Origin: Porphyromonadaceae bacterium UBA4262
GTDB lineage: Bacteria; Bacteroidota; Bacteroidia; Bacteroidales; Muribaculaceae
Reading direction: 5' to 3'
Assembly (NCBI GenBank): GCA_002396085.1
Contig: DGWI01000002.1
Span: 1 to 37,296 of the forward strand
DNA: 37,296 nt
The translations under genes were made by a program, and so were the position numbers. Positions within the stretch are counted from its first letter, which is position 1. Each line of letters begins with the position of its first letter. Below the pieces are notes generated by a model. It ran no database searches and had not been told where the DNA came from. It saw nothing but the letters and a program-made list of their open reading frames with translations. This document shows positions 7,569 to 15,873 of this stretch, piece after piece.

Positions 7569-9011
7569 ATGATGAAAAAGTTATCATTCTTAACATGGGC
7601 ACTGTTGGTCATGGGCGGCACATGCCTGGCAGCCAACGACAACTGGCAATCTCAGGTTGATCAGTTGATTGCACAGGGCGAGTTCAAGAAGGCCGAGAAA
7701 GTCATGGACAAATTACCCAAGAAGACTCGTAAGGCCGAGGCTGTGCGCATCGACTCACTCAAGACGATCATGGAGCGAATCCGCAAGGATTTTAATATCA
7801 CTCCCGATCAGGGGGCCAAGATGATACGGGAGAAGATGCCCGAAGCCACCGAAGCACAGATTGCCAACTGGAAGAAAAAGAAGGCTCTTGAGGTCATGAA
7901 TATCGACGGGCAGGAATGGTGGTTCCGCAAGAGTGTGCGCAACTTGTGGCTGCTGGGCGAGGAGTTTGCCGAGCAGAATGCGCAGGATCGTGACGAGACA
8001 TATCAGACACGCCGCAAGTACTACCTTGAGGCTATGCGCACACCCTCAGACCGTCGAGGAGTGCGCGACTGGCGACAAGTGAACATCACCTTCAGCCTCG
8101 ATGTCAAGGCCGATGTCGTGCCTGCCGGTGAGACACTGCGTGTGTGGATGCCTTACCCGTTTGAGAACTTGCGTCAGCGCAACATCCAGTATCGTGGTGG
8201 AAATCACGAGGCTACATTCAGCGAGGGCACCAAGCATCACACGGTCTACATGGAGGCTGTGGCCGAGGCAGGCAAGCCCACACACTTTGAATACTCGTTT
8301 AGTTACGAGGTGGGAGAGAGGCACATTTCGCAGCAAGATTTGTTGGCCATGGTTGAGCCCTATGATGTCCATAGCGAGGTCTACCAGCGTTATACTGGCA
8401 ACGAGCCCCGCCATGTCATCATCACCGACCAGATGCGCGACCTGGCTCGCCAGATTGTGGGCGATGAGGAGAATCCTGTACTGCAAGCAGCCAAGGTGTT
8501 TGAATGGATCTCGCACTTCCCCTGGGCTGGCGCACGCGAGTACAGTACGTTGGCCAACATCCCGCAGTATGTCCTCGACAGTGGACATGGCGACTGTGGA
8601 CAGGTGGCGTTGTTATATATAACATTGGTGCGCGCACTGGGAATTCCGGCACGATGGGAAAGTGGCTGGATGCTGCACCCCGACGAGGTGAACTATCATG
8701 ACTGGGCCGAGACCTACTTCGAGGGAGTGGGGTGGGTACCCACCGACCCGTCGTTCGGGCGCAGTTCAGTGGGCACGCCGATGAATAGTTACTATGCTAC
8801 TGGTATCGACGTCTATCGCATGGCGACAAACGAGGATGTGGGTGATGTGCTCAGTCCGGCCAAGAAGTATATCCGCAGCGAGACGGTTGATTTCCAGCCA
8901 GGCGAAGTCGAGTGGCGAGGTGGAAACCTCTATTATGATGCCTGGAAGTCTCACCTTGAGGTTGATGGCATCACTCCACTGAACCGCGTCATCGGAGCTA
9001 CGATTCATTAA
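7569..9011 (+). CDS. Exported transglutaminase-like domain protein
   Basis: 480 residues with a signal peptide (MMKKLSFLTWALLVMGGTCLAAN). The N-terminal 150 residues are helical and charged, and a beta-rich region follows. The papain-like transglutaminase core carries C343 (GHGDCGQV), H377 (NYHDWAE) and D393 (VPTDPSFG), so the catalytic triad is intact. Bacterial members are usually proteases or peptide-modifying enzymes rather than true cross-linkers. As first gene of an operon with an NlpC/P60 peptidase and a dipeptide epimerase, it probably acts on wall peptides or exported peptides in the periplasm; that role is inferred from context. The ATG at 7572 is an equally good start. Confidence 0.85.
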   Translation: MMKKLSFLTWALLVMGGTCLAANDNWQSQVDQLIAQGEFKKAEKVMDKLPKKTRKAEAVRIDSLKTIMERIRKDFNITPDQGAKMIREKMPEATEAQIANWKKKKALEVMNIDGQEWWFRKSVRNLWLLGEEFAEQNAQDRDETYQTRRKYYLEAMRTPSDRRGVRDWRQVNITFSLDVKADVVPAGETLRVWMPYPFENLRQRNIQYRGGNHEATFSEGTKHHTVYMEAVAEAGKPTHFEYSFSYEVGERHISQQDLLAMVEPYDVHSEVYQRYTGNEPRHVIITDQMRDLARQIVGDEENPVLQAAKVFEWISHFPWAGAREYSTLANIPQYVLDSGHGDCGQVALLYITLVRALGIPARWESGWMLHPDEVNYHDWAETYFEGVGWVPTDPSFGRSSVGTPMNSYYATGIDVYRMATNEDVGDVLSPAKKYIRSETVDFQPGEVEWRGGNLYYDAWKSHLEVDGITPLNRVIGATIH

Positions 9012-9032
9012 TGGAGAATAAAACAGTTCAAG

Positions 9033-10172
9033 ATGAAAAAAATACTGACTATCACGTTGATGCTGGTGCTGGCACTGAGTGCAGCGGCACAGGACATGCT
9101 CAAACCACAAGAACTCCTTGACATGCTCAAGTCACGCCATGCACCCGACAAGCGTACTGCCATCTGGGATGTAAAGGCTACGACTAACAAGAAGGGTGTC
9201 ACCACGCTCAGTGGCAAGGTGGGCACTCAGCAGATGCTCGATGCCATTAACACTGCCTTCAGGGGCTACAACGTGCGCAATAGCATTGCCGTGGTCGAGA
9301 ACTCTCTGCCCGAGGGCAATCGATGGGCATTGATCAAGTTGTCGATTGCGACCTTGCGAACCGAGGGCAAGCATTCGGCCGAGGTGGCAACGCAGGCTAT
9401 CATGGGTATGCCAGTCAAGGTGCTGGAGCGCGATGATGACTGGTGCCGGGTTCAGACCCCCGATGATTACATCTCCTATGTGCCCGCCAGCTCGCTGTGC
9501 TACAAGACAATGAATCAGATGGCCGACTGGCGCAAGTCAAGGCGAATGGTGGTCACAGTCTATGATAGCCGACTGGTCGCCGAGCCGGGATCTGACGAGA
9601 CGGTCACCGACCTAGTGCTTAGCAATATCCTCGAGTACCGTGGTGAGCAAGGCGACTGGGTACGTCTGGCTACCCCCGACGGACGTGAGGGGTATATCCT
9701 CAAGAGTCAAGTGGATGACTTGAACCAGTGGGCCAAACAGAACTTCGATGCTGCGCTCATCGAGAAGACCGCTCGTCGCATGATGGGTTCGAGTTACTTG
9801 TGGGGAGGCACATCGACCAAGGTCACCGACTGCTCAGGGCTGGTCAAGGTCTGTTATCTGGCCAACGGCATCATCCTGCAGCGCGATGCTTCGCAACAGG
9901 CACTCACAGGCAAGAAAATCAATGACTGGCACGAGGCACAATTGGGCGACCTGTTGTTCTTCGGCAACAGCAAGACTGGCCGTGTGACCCATGTGGGCAT
10001 CTACCTGCGTGACAGCAAGTACATCCATTGCTCGGGTCAAGTCAAGATTAACAGTCTCGACACCAAGGCACCCGACTACCTCTATTCACCTCTATCCATC
10101 AGTCGCATTGATGGTATGATGGGGACAAAGGGTATCGTCTATCTGCGCAACCACAAGTGGTACTTTAATTAA
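9033..10172 (+). CDS. SH3-containing C40 (NlpC/P60) peptidase
   Basis: 379 residues with a signal peptide (MKKILTITLMLVLALSAAAQ). The middle holds bacterial SH3-like modules (VKVLERDDDWCRVQTPDDYI near 130-150 and GEQGDWVRLATPDGREGYI near 205-223). The C-terminal NlpC/P60 domain has C267 (TDCSGLVK), H320 (THVGIY) and H332 (YIHCSG). Family members cut the gamma-D-Glu-diaminopimelate bond of murein stem peptides, releasing L-Ala-D-Glu. That product is the substrate of the epimerase encoded next, which makes a peptide-recycling role likely. It starts 21 bases after the transglutaminase-like gene. Confidence 0.92.
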   Translation: MKKILTITLMLVLALSAAAQDMLKPQELLDMLKSRHAPDKRTAIWDVKATTNKKGVTTLSGKVGTQQMLDAINTAFRGYNVRNSIAVVENSLPEGNRWALIKLSIATLRTEGKHSAEVATQAIMGMPVKVLERDDDWCRVQTPDDYISYVPASSLCYKTMNQMADWRKSRRMVVTVYDSRLVAEPGSDETVTDLVLSNILEYRGEQGDWVRLATPDGREGYILKSQVDDLNQWAKQNFDAALIEKTARRMMGSSYLWGGTSTKVTDCSGLVKVCYLANGIILQRDASQQALTGKKINDWHEAQLGDLLFFGNSKTGRVTHVGIYLRDSKYIHCSGQVKINSLDTKAPDYLYSPLSISRIDGMMGTKGIVYLRNHKWYFN

Positions 10173-10204
10173 TTATATTCACTGAATAATAAATATTAGA
10201 CTAA

Positions 10205-11365
10205 ATGGATCGTAGAAAGTTTTTAGCCAGTGCGGGCCTGGGACTCATGGCCGCTGCGGCACCTATCTCAATCGATGCTGTCACCCGCAAGGCACGTCGC
10301 GCTCGCACGGCAGCCAAGTCGACTGGCGGCAGCAAGAAACTGAAATTGACCTTCTTCCCCTATGAACTGAAGTTGCGTCACGCTTTTAATCTGGCACGTT
10401 ACAGTCGCACTACCACACCCGATGTGCAAGTTCAACTCGAGTATGATGGATATGTGGGCTACGGCGAGGCTTCGATGCCGCCCTATCTGGGCGAGAGCGT
10501 TGAGAGTGTAACCACCTTCCTCAACAGCTTGGACTTGGGGCAATTCACCGACCCTTTCCGCATCGAGGATATCCTCACCTATGTCGACCAGAAGGCACCC
10601 AACAATCGTGCCGCTAAGGCTAGTGTCGACATTGCCTTGCATGACCTGTTAGGCAAGATTATGGGGCAACCTTGGTACAAGATTTGGGGACTGGATCCCG
10701 GCAAAGCACCTGTCACTAGTTTCACCATCGGCATTGACACCGAGGAGGTGGTCAGGAAGAAGGTGGAAGAGGCACGCCCCTACAAGCTCATCAAGGTCAA
10801 GATGGGTCTGGACAACGACCAGGAGACCGTCGAGATTATCCGCGAGATGATGCCCGATGTGCCCATCTGCGTCGATTGCAACCAGGGATGGAAAGACAAG
10901 GAGCATGCACTGGAGATGTGTCACTGGCTCAAGGAGCGCAATTGCCTCTTTGTCGAGCAACCCTTCGACAAGGAGTGGATCGACGAGACCGCATGGTTGC
11001 GCGAGCGCAGCCCACTGCCACTGATTGCCGATGAGGCTTTCCAGCGTCTACCCGATATCGTACGCTTCAAGGGCGTGTATGACGGCATCAACATCAAGCT
11101 CATGAAGAGCACCGGTCTGCACGAAGCCTACAAGATGGTGACTCTGGCACGTGCTCTCGACATGAAGGTGATGATTGGTTGCATGACCGAGACTTCATGT
11201 GCCGTCACAGCCGCCGCCAACCTTTCGCCGCTGGTCGACTTTGCCGACCTTGATGGAAATTTGCTCATTGCCAATGACCGCTTCAACGGCATGACGGTAG
11301 AGAATGGCAAGATCACCTTGCACGACATCCCCGGGCTGGGCATTACACCCATTCCCGGCAAATAA
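10205..11365 (+). CDS. Tat-exported dipeptide epimerase (L-Ala-D/L-Glu epimerase type)
   Basis: 386 residues, enolase superfamily. The N-terminus MDRRKFLASAGLGLMAAAAP has the twin-arginine pattern. Acid/base lysines are K197 and K199 (IKVKMG) and K298 (NIKLMKS); metal ligands are D224 (VDCNQGW), E251 (FVEQPF) and D276 (IADEAF). Dipeptide epimerases invert the C-terminal residue of L-Ala-D-Glu from murein breakdown. Most bacterial versions are cytoplasmic; an export signal places this one in the periplasm, or on a lipid anchor after Tat export. It lies 32 bases after the NlpC/P60 gene and ends the operon. Specificity is inferred from context and could extend to other dipeptides. Confidence 0.88.
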   Translation: MDRRKFLASAGLGLMAAAAPISIDAVTRKARRARTAAKSTGGSKKLKLTFFPYELKLRHAFNLARYSRTTTPDVQVQLEYDGYVGYGEASMPPYLGESVESVTTFLNSLDLGQFTDPFRIEDILTYVDQKAPNNRAAKASVDIALHDLLGKIMGQPWYKIWGLDPGKAPVTSFTIGIDTEEVVRKKVEEARPYKLIKVKMGLDNDQETVEIIREMMPDVPICVDCNQGWKDKEHALEMCHWLKERNCLFVEQPFDKEWIDETAWLRERSPLPLIADEAFQRLPDIVRFKGVYDGINIKLMKSTGLHEAYKMVTLARALDMKVMIGCMTETSCAVTAAANLSPLVDFADLDGNLLIANDRFNGMTVENGKITLHDIPGLGITPIPGK

Positions 11366-11379
11366 TACTAATTGAAATG

Positions 11380-11416
11380 TGGGCCTCGGTTCCACCGGGG
11401 CCATTTTCTCTTTTTT
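11380..11416 (+). terminator. Imperfect terminator-like hairpin between epimerase and SGNH genes
   Basis: TGGGCCTCGGT pairs with ACCGGGGCCA (one bulged G, one wobble), followed by a T-rich tract. It lies within the 51 bases between the epimerase stop and the next ATG, leaving no room for a promoter after it. The first 13 bases match the hairpin before hflX (18313-18341). Confidence 0.6.
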
Positions 11417-12229
11417 ATGAACAAGGCATTGCGTGGACTCATAGGCATCCTGGCTGTAGGGCTGGCGGTTTTCGTCGCCCAGTCGTTTATGCCCGATGGT
11501 GTGGATTTGGGGGTTGTCCAATTAAAGACGGCAACATTTGCCGAGACACTTTTTGCCGCTCCCAAGGCCAAGCCTGTACAGCAGCCAGAGCAGGCTCCTG
11601 CCGACCCTGACAAGAAGGCTGGGCCTGTTAACAGTAAGCCTAAGGCCACGCAGAAGGCTGCTATGGATACCACTGCCAAGGTAATCCTGTTTATCGGAGA
11701 CTCAATGCTTGAGGGATTGGGACCGCGTTTGGCGGCTTATGCTAAAGAGAATGGGCATACGCTCATCAATGTCATCTGGTATAGTTCGACTACCGAGGTT
11801 TGGGGGTCTTGTACGAGGCTCAAGGAACGCATTGCCGAGTTCCACCCCGATTATATTTTTGTCTGTCTGGGTGCCAACGAACTCTTTGTCGGTGACATCA
11901 AGCACAAGCGGCAGAAGTATCTTGACAATATGCTGGCGCAGATAGGCTCCATTCCCTACGTCTGGATTGGCCCACCTAATTGGAAACCAGATACGGGAAT
12001 CAACGATATGTTGCAGGAGTCATGTGCACCAGGGTCGTTCTTCTTGAGCAACGGGCAGCACTTTGATCGGGCCAAGGATGGGGCGCACCCCACGCATGCA
12101 TCGGCAGCAGCATGGTGCGACCGCGTGTGCAAGTGGGTCATGACACAATCGGCTCATCCCATTAAGTTGAACAAACCCAAGGCATCCAAGGCGCGTTGCC
12201 GCACCATCGTTTATCAACCTCAGCGTTAA
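11417..12229 (+). CDS. Membrane-anchored SGNH/GDSL hydrolase-type protein
   Basis: 270 residues from the ATG at 11417. An N-terminal hydrophobic segment (LRGLIGILAVGLAVFVAQSF) anchors or exports it, and a Pro/Ala/Lys-rich linker follows to about residue 85. The SGNH core has S96 (FIGDSMLEG), a block-III asparagine in LGANELF, and D221/H224 (DGAHPT). Together with the MBOAT protein encoded 12 bases downstream, it resembles two-component O-acyl transfer systems such as PatA/PatB or AlgI/AlgX. There the membrane protein moves acyl groups across the membrane and the SGNH partner puts them on a glycan. It could also act as an esterase. The upstream in-frame codon at 11372 lies inside the hairpin region and is unlikely. 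Confidence 0.82.
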   Translation: MNKALRGLIGILAVGLAVFVAQSFMPDGVDLGVVQLKTATFAETLFAAPKAKPVQQPEQAPADPDKKAGPVNSKPKATQKAAMDTTAKVILFIGDSMLEGLGPRLAAYAKENGHTLINVIWYSSTTEVWGSCTRLKERIAEFHPDYIFVCLGANELFVGDIKHKRQKYLDNMLAQIGSIPYVWIGPPNWKPDTGINDMLQESCAPGSFFLSNGQHFDRAKDGAHPTHASAAAWCDRVCKWVMTQSAHPIKLNKPKASKARCRTIVYQPQR

Positions 12230-12241
12230 CTCACATCAGCC

Positions 12242-13720
12242 ATGGAATACTCGCTCACAAATCTTTGGCACAATGTGCTGGCTCAACTGGCCTATGACTC
12301 GGGTCAGCCATTGTTGTTCTCCAGTGGTTTGTTCTGGGTGTTGTTCCTGCTGTTTATCCCTCTCTACGCTTTGATCAAATCGAGGCGCAAGCAGATGTTG
12401 CTTTTTGTCACAGCATTCAGTCTGTTTTTCTTCTACAAGAGCAGTGGGTGGTATCTGTTACTGTTGGTGTTTACCGGTACACTCGACTGGTTGCTGGCAC
12501 AGCACATTGCAGCCTCATCGAGCCGGCGACGGCGGCGATGGCTCATGATTGTGTCGGTCGTCTGTTCAACGGGCATTTTGGTTGGCTTCAAGTACACCAA
12601 CTTTCTGTTGTGGAACGTGAATGCCATCATTGGACGCAATTTCCAGCCACTGGACATCATTTTGCCCATTGGCATCTCGTTCTACACCTTCCGCACCATC
12701 AGTTATGTCGTTGATGTGTACAAAGGTAAACTGCAGCCGACCGACAGCTTGCTCGAGTACCTGTTTTTTATCACCTTCTTTCCCTGCTTGATTGCTGGTC
12801 CCATTGTGAGGGCAACCGAATTGTTGCCGCAAATCAGGCAAAACAAACCTGCAACGCGTGCCATGATCTATGGTGGTTTGTGGCTCGTGCTCCTGGGTGT
12901 GCTCAAGAAGGCTGTTGCGGCCGACTATATCGCACAGTATGTTAACATAGCTTTCGGTAATCCTGCTGGGTATAGCGGTGTAGAATTGTTGATGGCGATT
13001 TGGGGCTACACGATGCAGATCTACTGCGACTTCTCGGGCTATAGCGACATGGCCATTGGCATTGCGTCTATCATGGGCTTCAAGTTGCCCAAGAACTTTG
13101 ACTTCCCTTATTTGTCGCAGAATGTCACCGAGTTTTGGCGACGATGGCACATGTCACTTTCGTTCTGGTTGCGTGACTATATCTACATTGGTCTGGGTGG
13201 CAACCGGCGTGGTAAACGCAGACAATACATCAACTTGATGGCTACGATGCTCATTGGTGGATTGTGGCACGGTGCGGCTTGGAAGTTCATCTTTTGGGGA
13301 GCAGGTCATGGTGGAGCATTATGTTTGCACAAGTGGCTCATGCCCCGTCTCAAGCAATTGCCCAACACATGGTGGGTGAGGTTCGCTTCGTGGCTCATAA
13401 CTTTTGTTGTGGTGTCGTTGCTATGGGTATTTTTCCGTGCCGACACCTTCGGCACTGCATGTGAGGTGATTGGAGGCACATTCTCACGCTTTGACTTGGC
13501 CTATCTGCCAGTCTTCGCACAGGTGCGCAACACCTGGTGCATCGTCATGGTGCTGGTGTTTGCCTTGCATTTTCTGCCACAGCCTGTGTGGGATGACTTG
13601 CGCCGACGCTTCATACGCTCACGATGGTGGGTTAAACTATTGATGTTTGTCGTCGTTGTGCAACTTGTCATCGAGTTTGCTGCAGCCGACGTGCAGCCGT
13701 TCATCTATGCTCAATTTTAA
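12242..13720 (+). CDS. MBOAT-family O-acyltransferase
   Basis: 492 residues with about ten hydrophobic segments, an integral inner-membrane protein. The MBOAT signature is present: RRWHMSLSFWLRDYIYIGLG near 300-320 and the catalytic H343 in GLWHGAAW. Other conserved features are PIGISFYTFRTISYVVDVY near 140-160 and FPCLIAGPIVRA near 180. AlgI/PatA/DltB-type proteins pass acetyl or acyl groups across the membrane to exported polysaccharide, peptidoglycan or teichoic acid. The adjacent SGNH gene is the expected partner. The acceptor glycan is unknown, and no polysaccharide synthesis genes are in the window. Confidence 0.9.
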   Translation: MEYSLTNLWHNVLAQLAYDSGQPLLFSSGLFWVLFLLFIPLYALIKSRRKQMLLFVTAFSLFFFYKSSGWYLLLLVFTGTLDWLLAQHIAASSSRRRRRWLMIVSVVCSTGILVGFKYTNFLLWNVNAIIGRNFQPLDIILPIGISFYTFRTISYVVDVYKGKLQPTDSLLEYLFFITFFPCLIAGPIVRATELLPQIRQNKPATRAMIYGGLWLVLLGVLKKAVAADYIAQYVNIAFGNPAGYSGVELLMAIWGYTMQIYCDFSGYSDMAIGIASIMGFKLPKNFDFPYLSQNVTEFWRRWHMSLSFWLRDYIYIGLGGNRRGKRRQYINLMATMLIGGLWHGAAWKFIFWGAGHGGALCLHKWLMPRLKQLPNTWWVRFASWLITFVVVSLLWVFFRADTFGTACEVIGGTFSRFDLAYLPVFAQVRNTWCIVMVLVFALHFLPQPVWDDLRRRFIRSRWWVKLLMFVVVVQLVIEFAAADVQPFIYAQF

Positions 13721-13732
13721 ATGATTACGCAT

Positions 13733-14431
13733 ATGAAAAGATTTTATTCACTAGTTATCATGACACTGGTTGCCTTGGCATTGCAGGCAACTGTAGCCGA
13801 GGAGCCTTTCTTGCATTTTGGCTTGACTAGTTATGAGGGGTGGACCTATCATCGTGCTGGAGTTGATGTGGATCAAAACTTCATCTCGCAGGGGAGGGTC
13901 AACCTCATGGTGACCGAAGGTGGAGAAATGGCTACGCTAGAATCGCCCGTTTTCTCAGGACAGGGTTTAGATTCAATCAGAGTCTATGTTGACTATCATC
14001 CACACATACCGTATGTGGCTGCTAAGGTCGCGCTGCAGGTTGATGTCATCGATGCTATGGGCAATGCATTGTCAACGGTGACGCAGGATATTTCGGCCAA
14101 TGTATTGCAACAAGATGTGCTTGTGATGCTTGCAGTGCCAACTGATGGCAATTGCTCGCTGTTGCTATCGGCACCAAAAGCCGACACCAATAATTGTGCT
14201 GCAGTCTATGATGTCAAGGTGTGGGCTGTCACGGCCGGTGGGCCAGTGCAACCACTGCGTGGCGATGTCAATGGCGACGGCAAGGTTGATGTCTCGGACG
14301 TGAATATCTTGATTAACACGATGCTTGGAAAGGCTGCTATTACCGAAGGGAGCGACTTGACAGGCGATGGCAAGGTTGATGTCAGTGATGTGAATGCAGT
14401 GATCAATTTGATGTTGGGCAAAGGTATGTGA
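13733..14431 (+). CDS. Secreted protein with C-terminal dockerin-like domain
   Basis: 232 residues from the ATG at 13733, which starts the signal peptide (MKRFYSLVIMTLVALALQAT); the ATG at 13721 sits directly after the MBOAT stop codon and would add four residues. The middle region looks like a beta-sandwich (LESPVFSGQGLDSIRVYVDY, then ALQVDVIDAMGNALSTV) and is not recognised. The C-terminal 60 residues hold two calcium loops, DVNGDGKVDVSDV and DLTGDGKVDVSDV, each followed by a short helix, as in type I dockerins. Dockerins bind cohesins in cellulosomes; in Bacteroidales they terminate many exported proteins and no partner is visible here. Its position directly after MBOAT suggests co-transcription. 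Confidence 0.78.
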   Translation: MKRFYSLVIMTLVALALQATVAEEPFLHFGLTSYEGWTYHRAGVDVDQNFISQGRVNLMVTEGGEMATLESPVFSGQGLDSIRVYVDYHPHIPYVAAKVALQVDVIDAMGNALSTVTQDISANVLQQDVLVMLAVPTDGNCSLLLSAPKADTNNCAAVYDVKVWAVTAGGPVQPLRGDVNGDGKVDVSDVNILINTMLGKAAITEGSDLTGDGKVDVSDVNAVINLMLGKGM

Positions 14432-14516
14432 TTACTACTGTTTCTGGAAAATTGTCAAGTTATATAGGCAGAAATGTTCCATTTTGTAGACAAAGTGTTC
14501 ATTTTTGTCTATATTT

Positions 14517-14548
14517 TTTGGTGTGATTGTGTTTTTTTGCTACTTTTG
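14517..14548 (+). promoter_or_regulatory. Strong promoter of the OmpA-family gene
   Basis: TTTG at 14517-14520, 20 bases, then TACTTTTG at 14541-14548: a complete Bacteroidetes promoter. It leaves a 5' leader of roughly 45 bases that is A/T-rich. The rest of the 170-base gap (14432-14601) shows nothing else clear. Confidence 0.78.
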
Positions 14549-14601
14549 CCGCGATTTTTGAAAAAACATTTTTTTATTTATAAACCAAACATTTCAAGAA
14601 G

Positions 14602-15762
14602 ATGAAAAAGTTTGTGATCATGATGGCCATTGTGATGGCCGCTACAGCTGCTCAGGCTCAGGTGACTGTAAAGGGCAGCAAGTTTACTGACAACTGGTCG
14701 CTTACCCTCAAGGGTGGTGCCGTTTCACCATTCCAGCACTATGCATTCTGGCCCGCAGCACGCGGCATCTGGGGTGTTGAACTGCGCAAGCAGGTCACTA
14801 GCGTTATCGGCCTTGGTGTCGAGGGCGAGTGGACTATCAACACTTCGAGTTGGAACAAGCAGTACAGCGTGTGGGGTCCCCACAGCAAGAACATCTTTGA
14901 CCATCAGTTGGTGGGTGCATTTGGTACGATTAACTTTGCTAACTGGTTTGGTGGATACAAGGGCGTGCCCCGCACACTCGAGGTCGAGGGTGTCCTCGGT
15001 GCAGGATGGTGGCATGGCTACAAGACTACCGAGATTGTTGATGGCGTGAGCAATCACTATGCTGATGACAACTCGTGGTACACTAAGGCTGGTCTGAACA
15101 TCAACTGGAACCTGGGCGAGAGCAAGGCTTGGACGCTGGCTCTGAAGCCCGCTGTGGTGTGGCACATGGGTGGCGGCGCTACTCAGAGCACTACTGCTTT
15201 CAACGCCAACCGCGCTATGGTTGAGATGGAGGCTGGTCTGACCTATCACTTTGGCAACAGCAATGGTGAACACTACATGACACTGTGTGACAAGCAGTAC
15301 ACTCAGGCCGACATCGATGCACTGAATGCCGAGATCAACGCTCTGCGTGCTCGCAAGCCCGAGACCAAGATTGTTGAGAAGGTCGTCGAGAAGGTCGTTG
15401 AGAAGCCCGTTGAGAAGGTTGTGGACAACAGCAGCAAGTCGCTTGAGACCAACGTGTTCTTTGCTCAAGGCAAGAGCGTGGTTACTGCCGCTCAGATGCC
15501 CAACGTCGAGCGCGTGGCTACCTTCCTGAAGAACAACCCTGGCTCGACCGTCGTTATCCGCGGTTATGCTTCGCCCGAAGGCAGCAAGGAGATCAACGAG
15601 CGCCTGGCAAATGCACGTGCCAATGCCGTGCGTGACCTGCTGGTCAACAAGTACAAGATTGCCTCTAAGCGCATTAACGCTAAGGGTCTGGGCGTGGGTG
15701 ACATGTTCAGCGAGCCCGACTGGAACCGCGTTTCGGTGTGCACCATCAACGTGGGTGAGTAA
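14602..15762 (+). CDS. OmpA-family outer-membrane protein
   Basis: 386 residues. Signal peptide MKKFVIMMAIVMAATAAQAQ. Residues about 25-235 alternate in beta-barrel fashion with many aromatic residues (WSLTLKGGAVSPF, GLTYHFG). Then comes a coiled linker with near-exact VVEK/PVEK repeats (IVEKVVEKVVEKPVEKVV). The C-terminal OmpA domain follows (VFFAQGKSVVTAAQMPNVERVATFL, then VVIRGYASPEGSKEINERLANARANAV and NRVSVCTI) and binds peptidoglycan. It ties the outer membrane to the wall and is probably abundant, as suggested by its strong promoter and perfect terminator. Some codon stretches are highly uniform, consistent with high expression. Confidence 0.93.
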   Translation: MKKFVIMMAIVMAATAAQAQVTVKGSKFTDNWSLTLKGGAVSPFQHYAFWPAARGIWGVELRKQVTSVIGLGVEGEWTINTSSWNKQYSVWGPHSKNIFDHQLVGAFGTINFANWFGGYKGVPRTLEVEGVLGAGWWHGYKTTEIVDGVSNHYADDNSWYTKAGLNINWNLGESKAWTLALKPAVVWHMGGGATQSTTAFNANRAMVEMEAGLTYHFGNSNGEHYMTLCDKQYTQADIDALNAEINALRARKPETKIVEKVVEKVVEKPVEKVVDNSSKSLETNVFFAQGKSVVTAAQMPNVERVATFLKNNPGSTVVIRGYASPEGSKEINERLANARANAVRDLLVNKYKIASKRINAKGLGVGDMFSEPDWNRVSVCTINVGE

Positions 15763-15778
15763 TCACCATTCACAACAG

Positions 15779-15816
15779 AACAAAAAACCACTGGAAATTT
15801 CCAGTGGTTTTTTGTT
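15779..15816. terminator. Perfect 38-base palindrome, bidirectional terminator
   Basis: The half AACAAAAAACCACTGGAAA is followed by its exact reverse complement, giving A-run/stem/T-run geometry on both strands. It lies between the OmpA gene (plus) and pepD (minus), which converge here, so it can end transcription from both sides. Confidence 0.88.
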
Positions 15817-15873
15817 TCGGTAACTTCGGTGTGTTGGCCATACCTGATGGCCGAGCATCACCGTTGATGTGGC

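Noticed and set aside
15361..15424. VEK-type codon repeat in the OmpA linker as a nucleotide repeat element
   Set aside because: It is a coding repeat of a coiled linker common in the OmpA family, in frame and flanked by normal domains.
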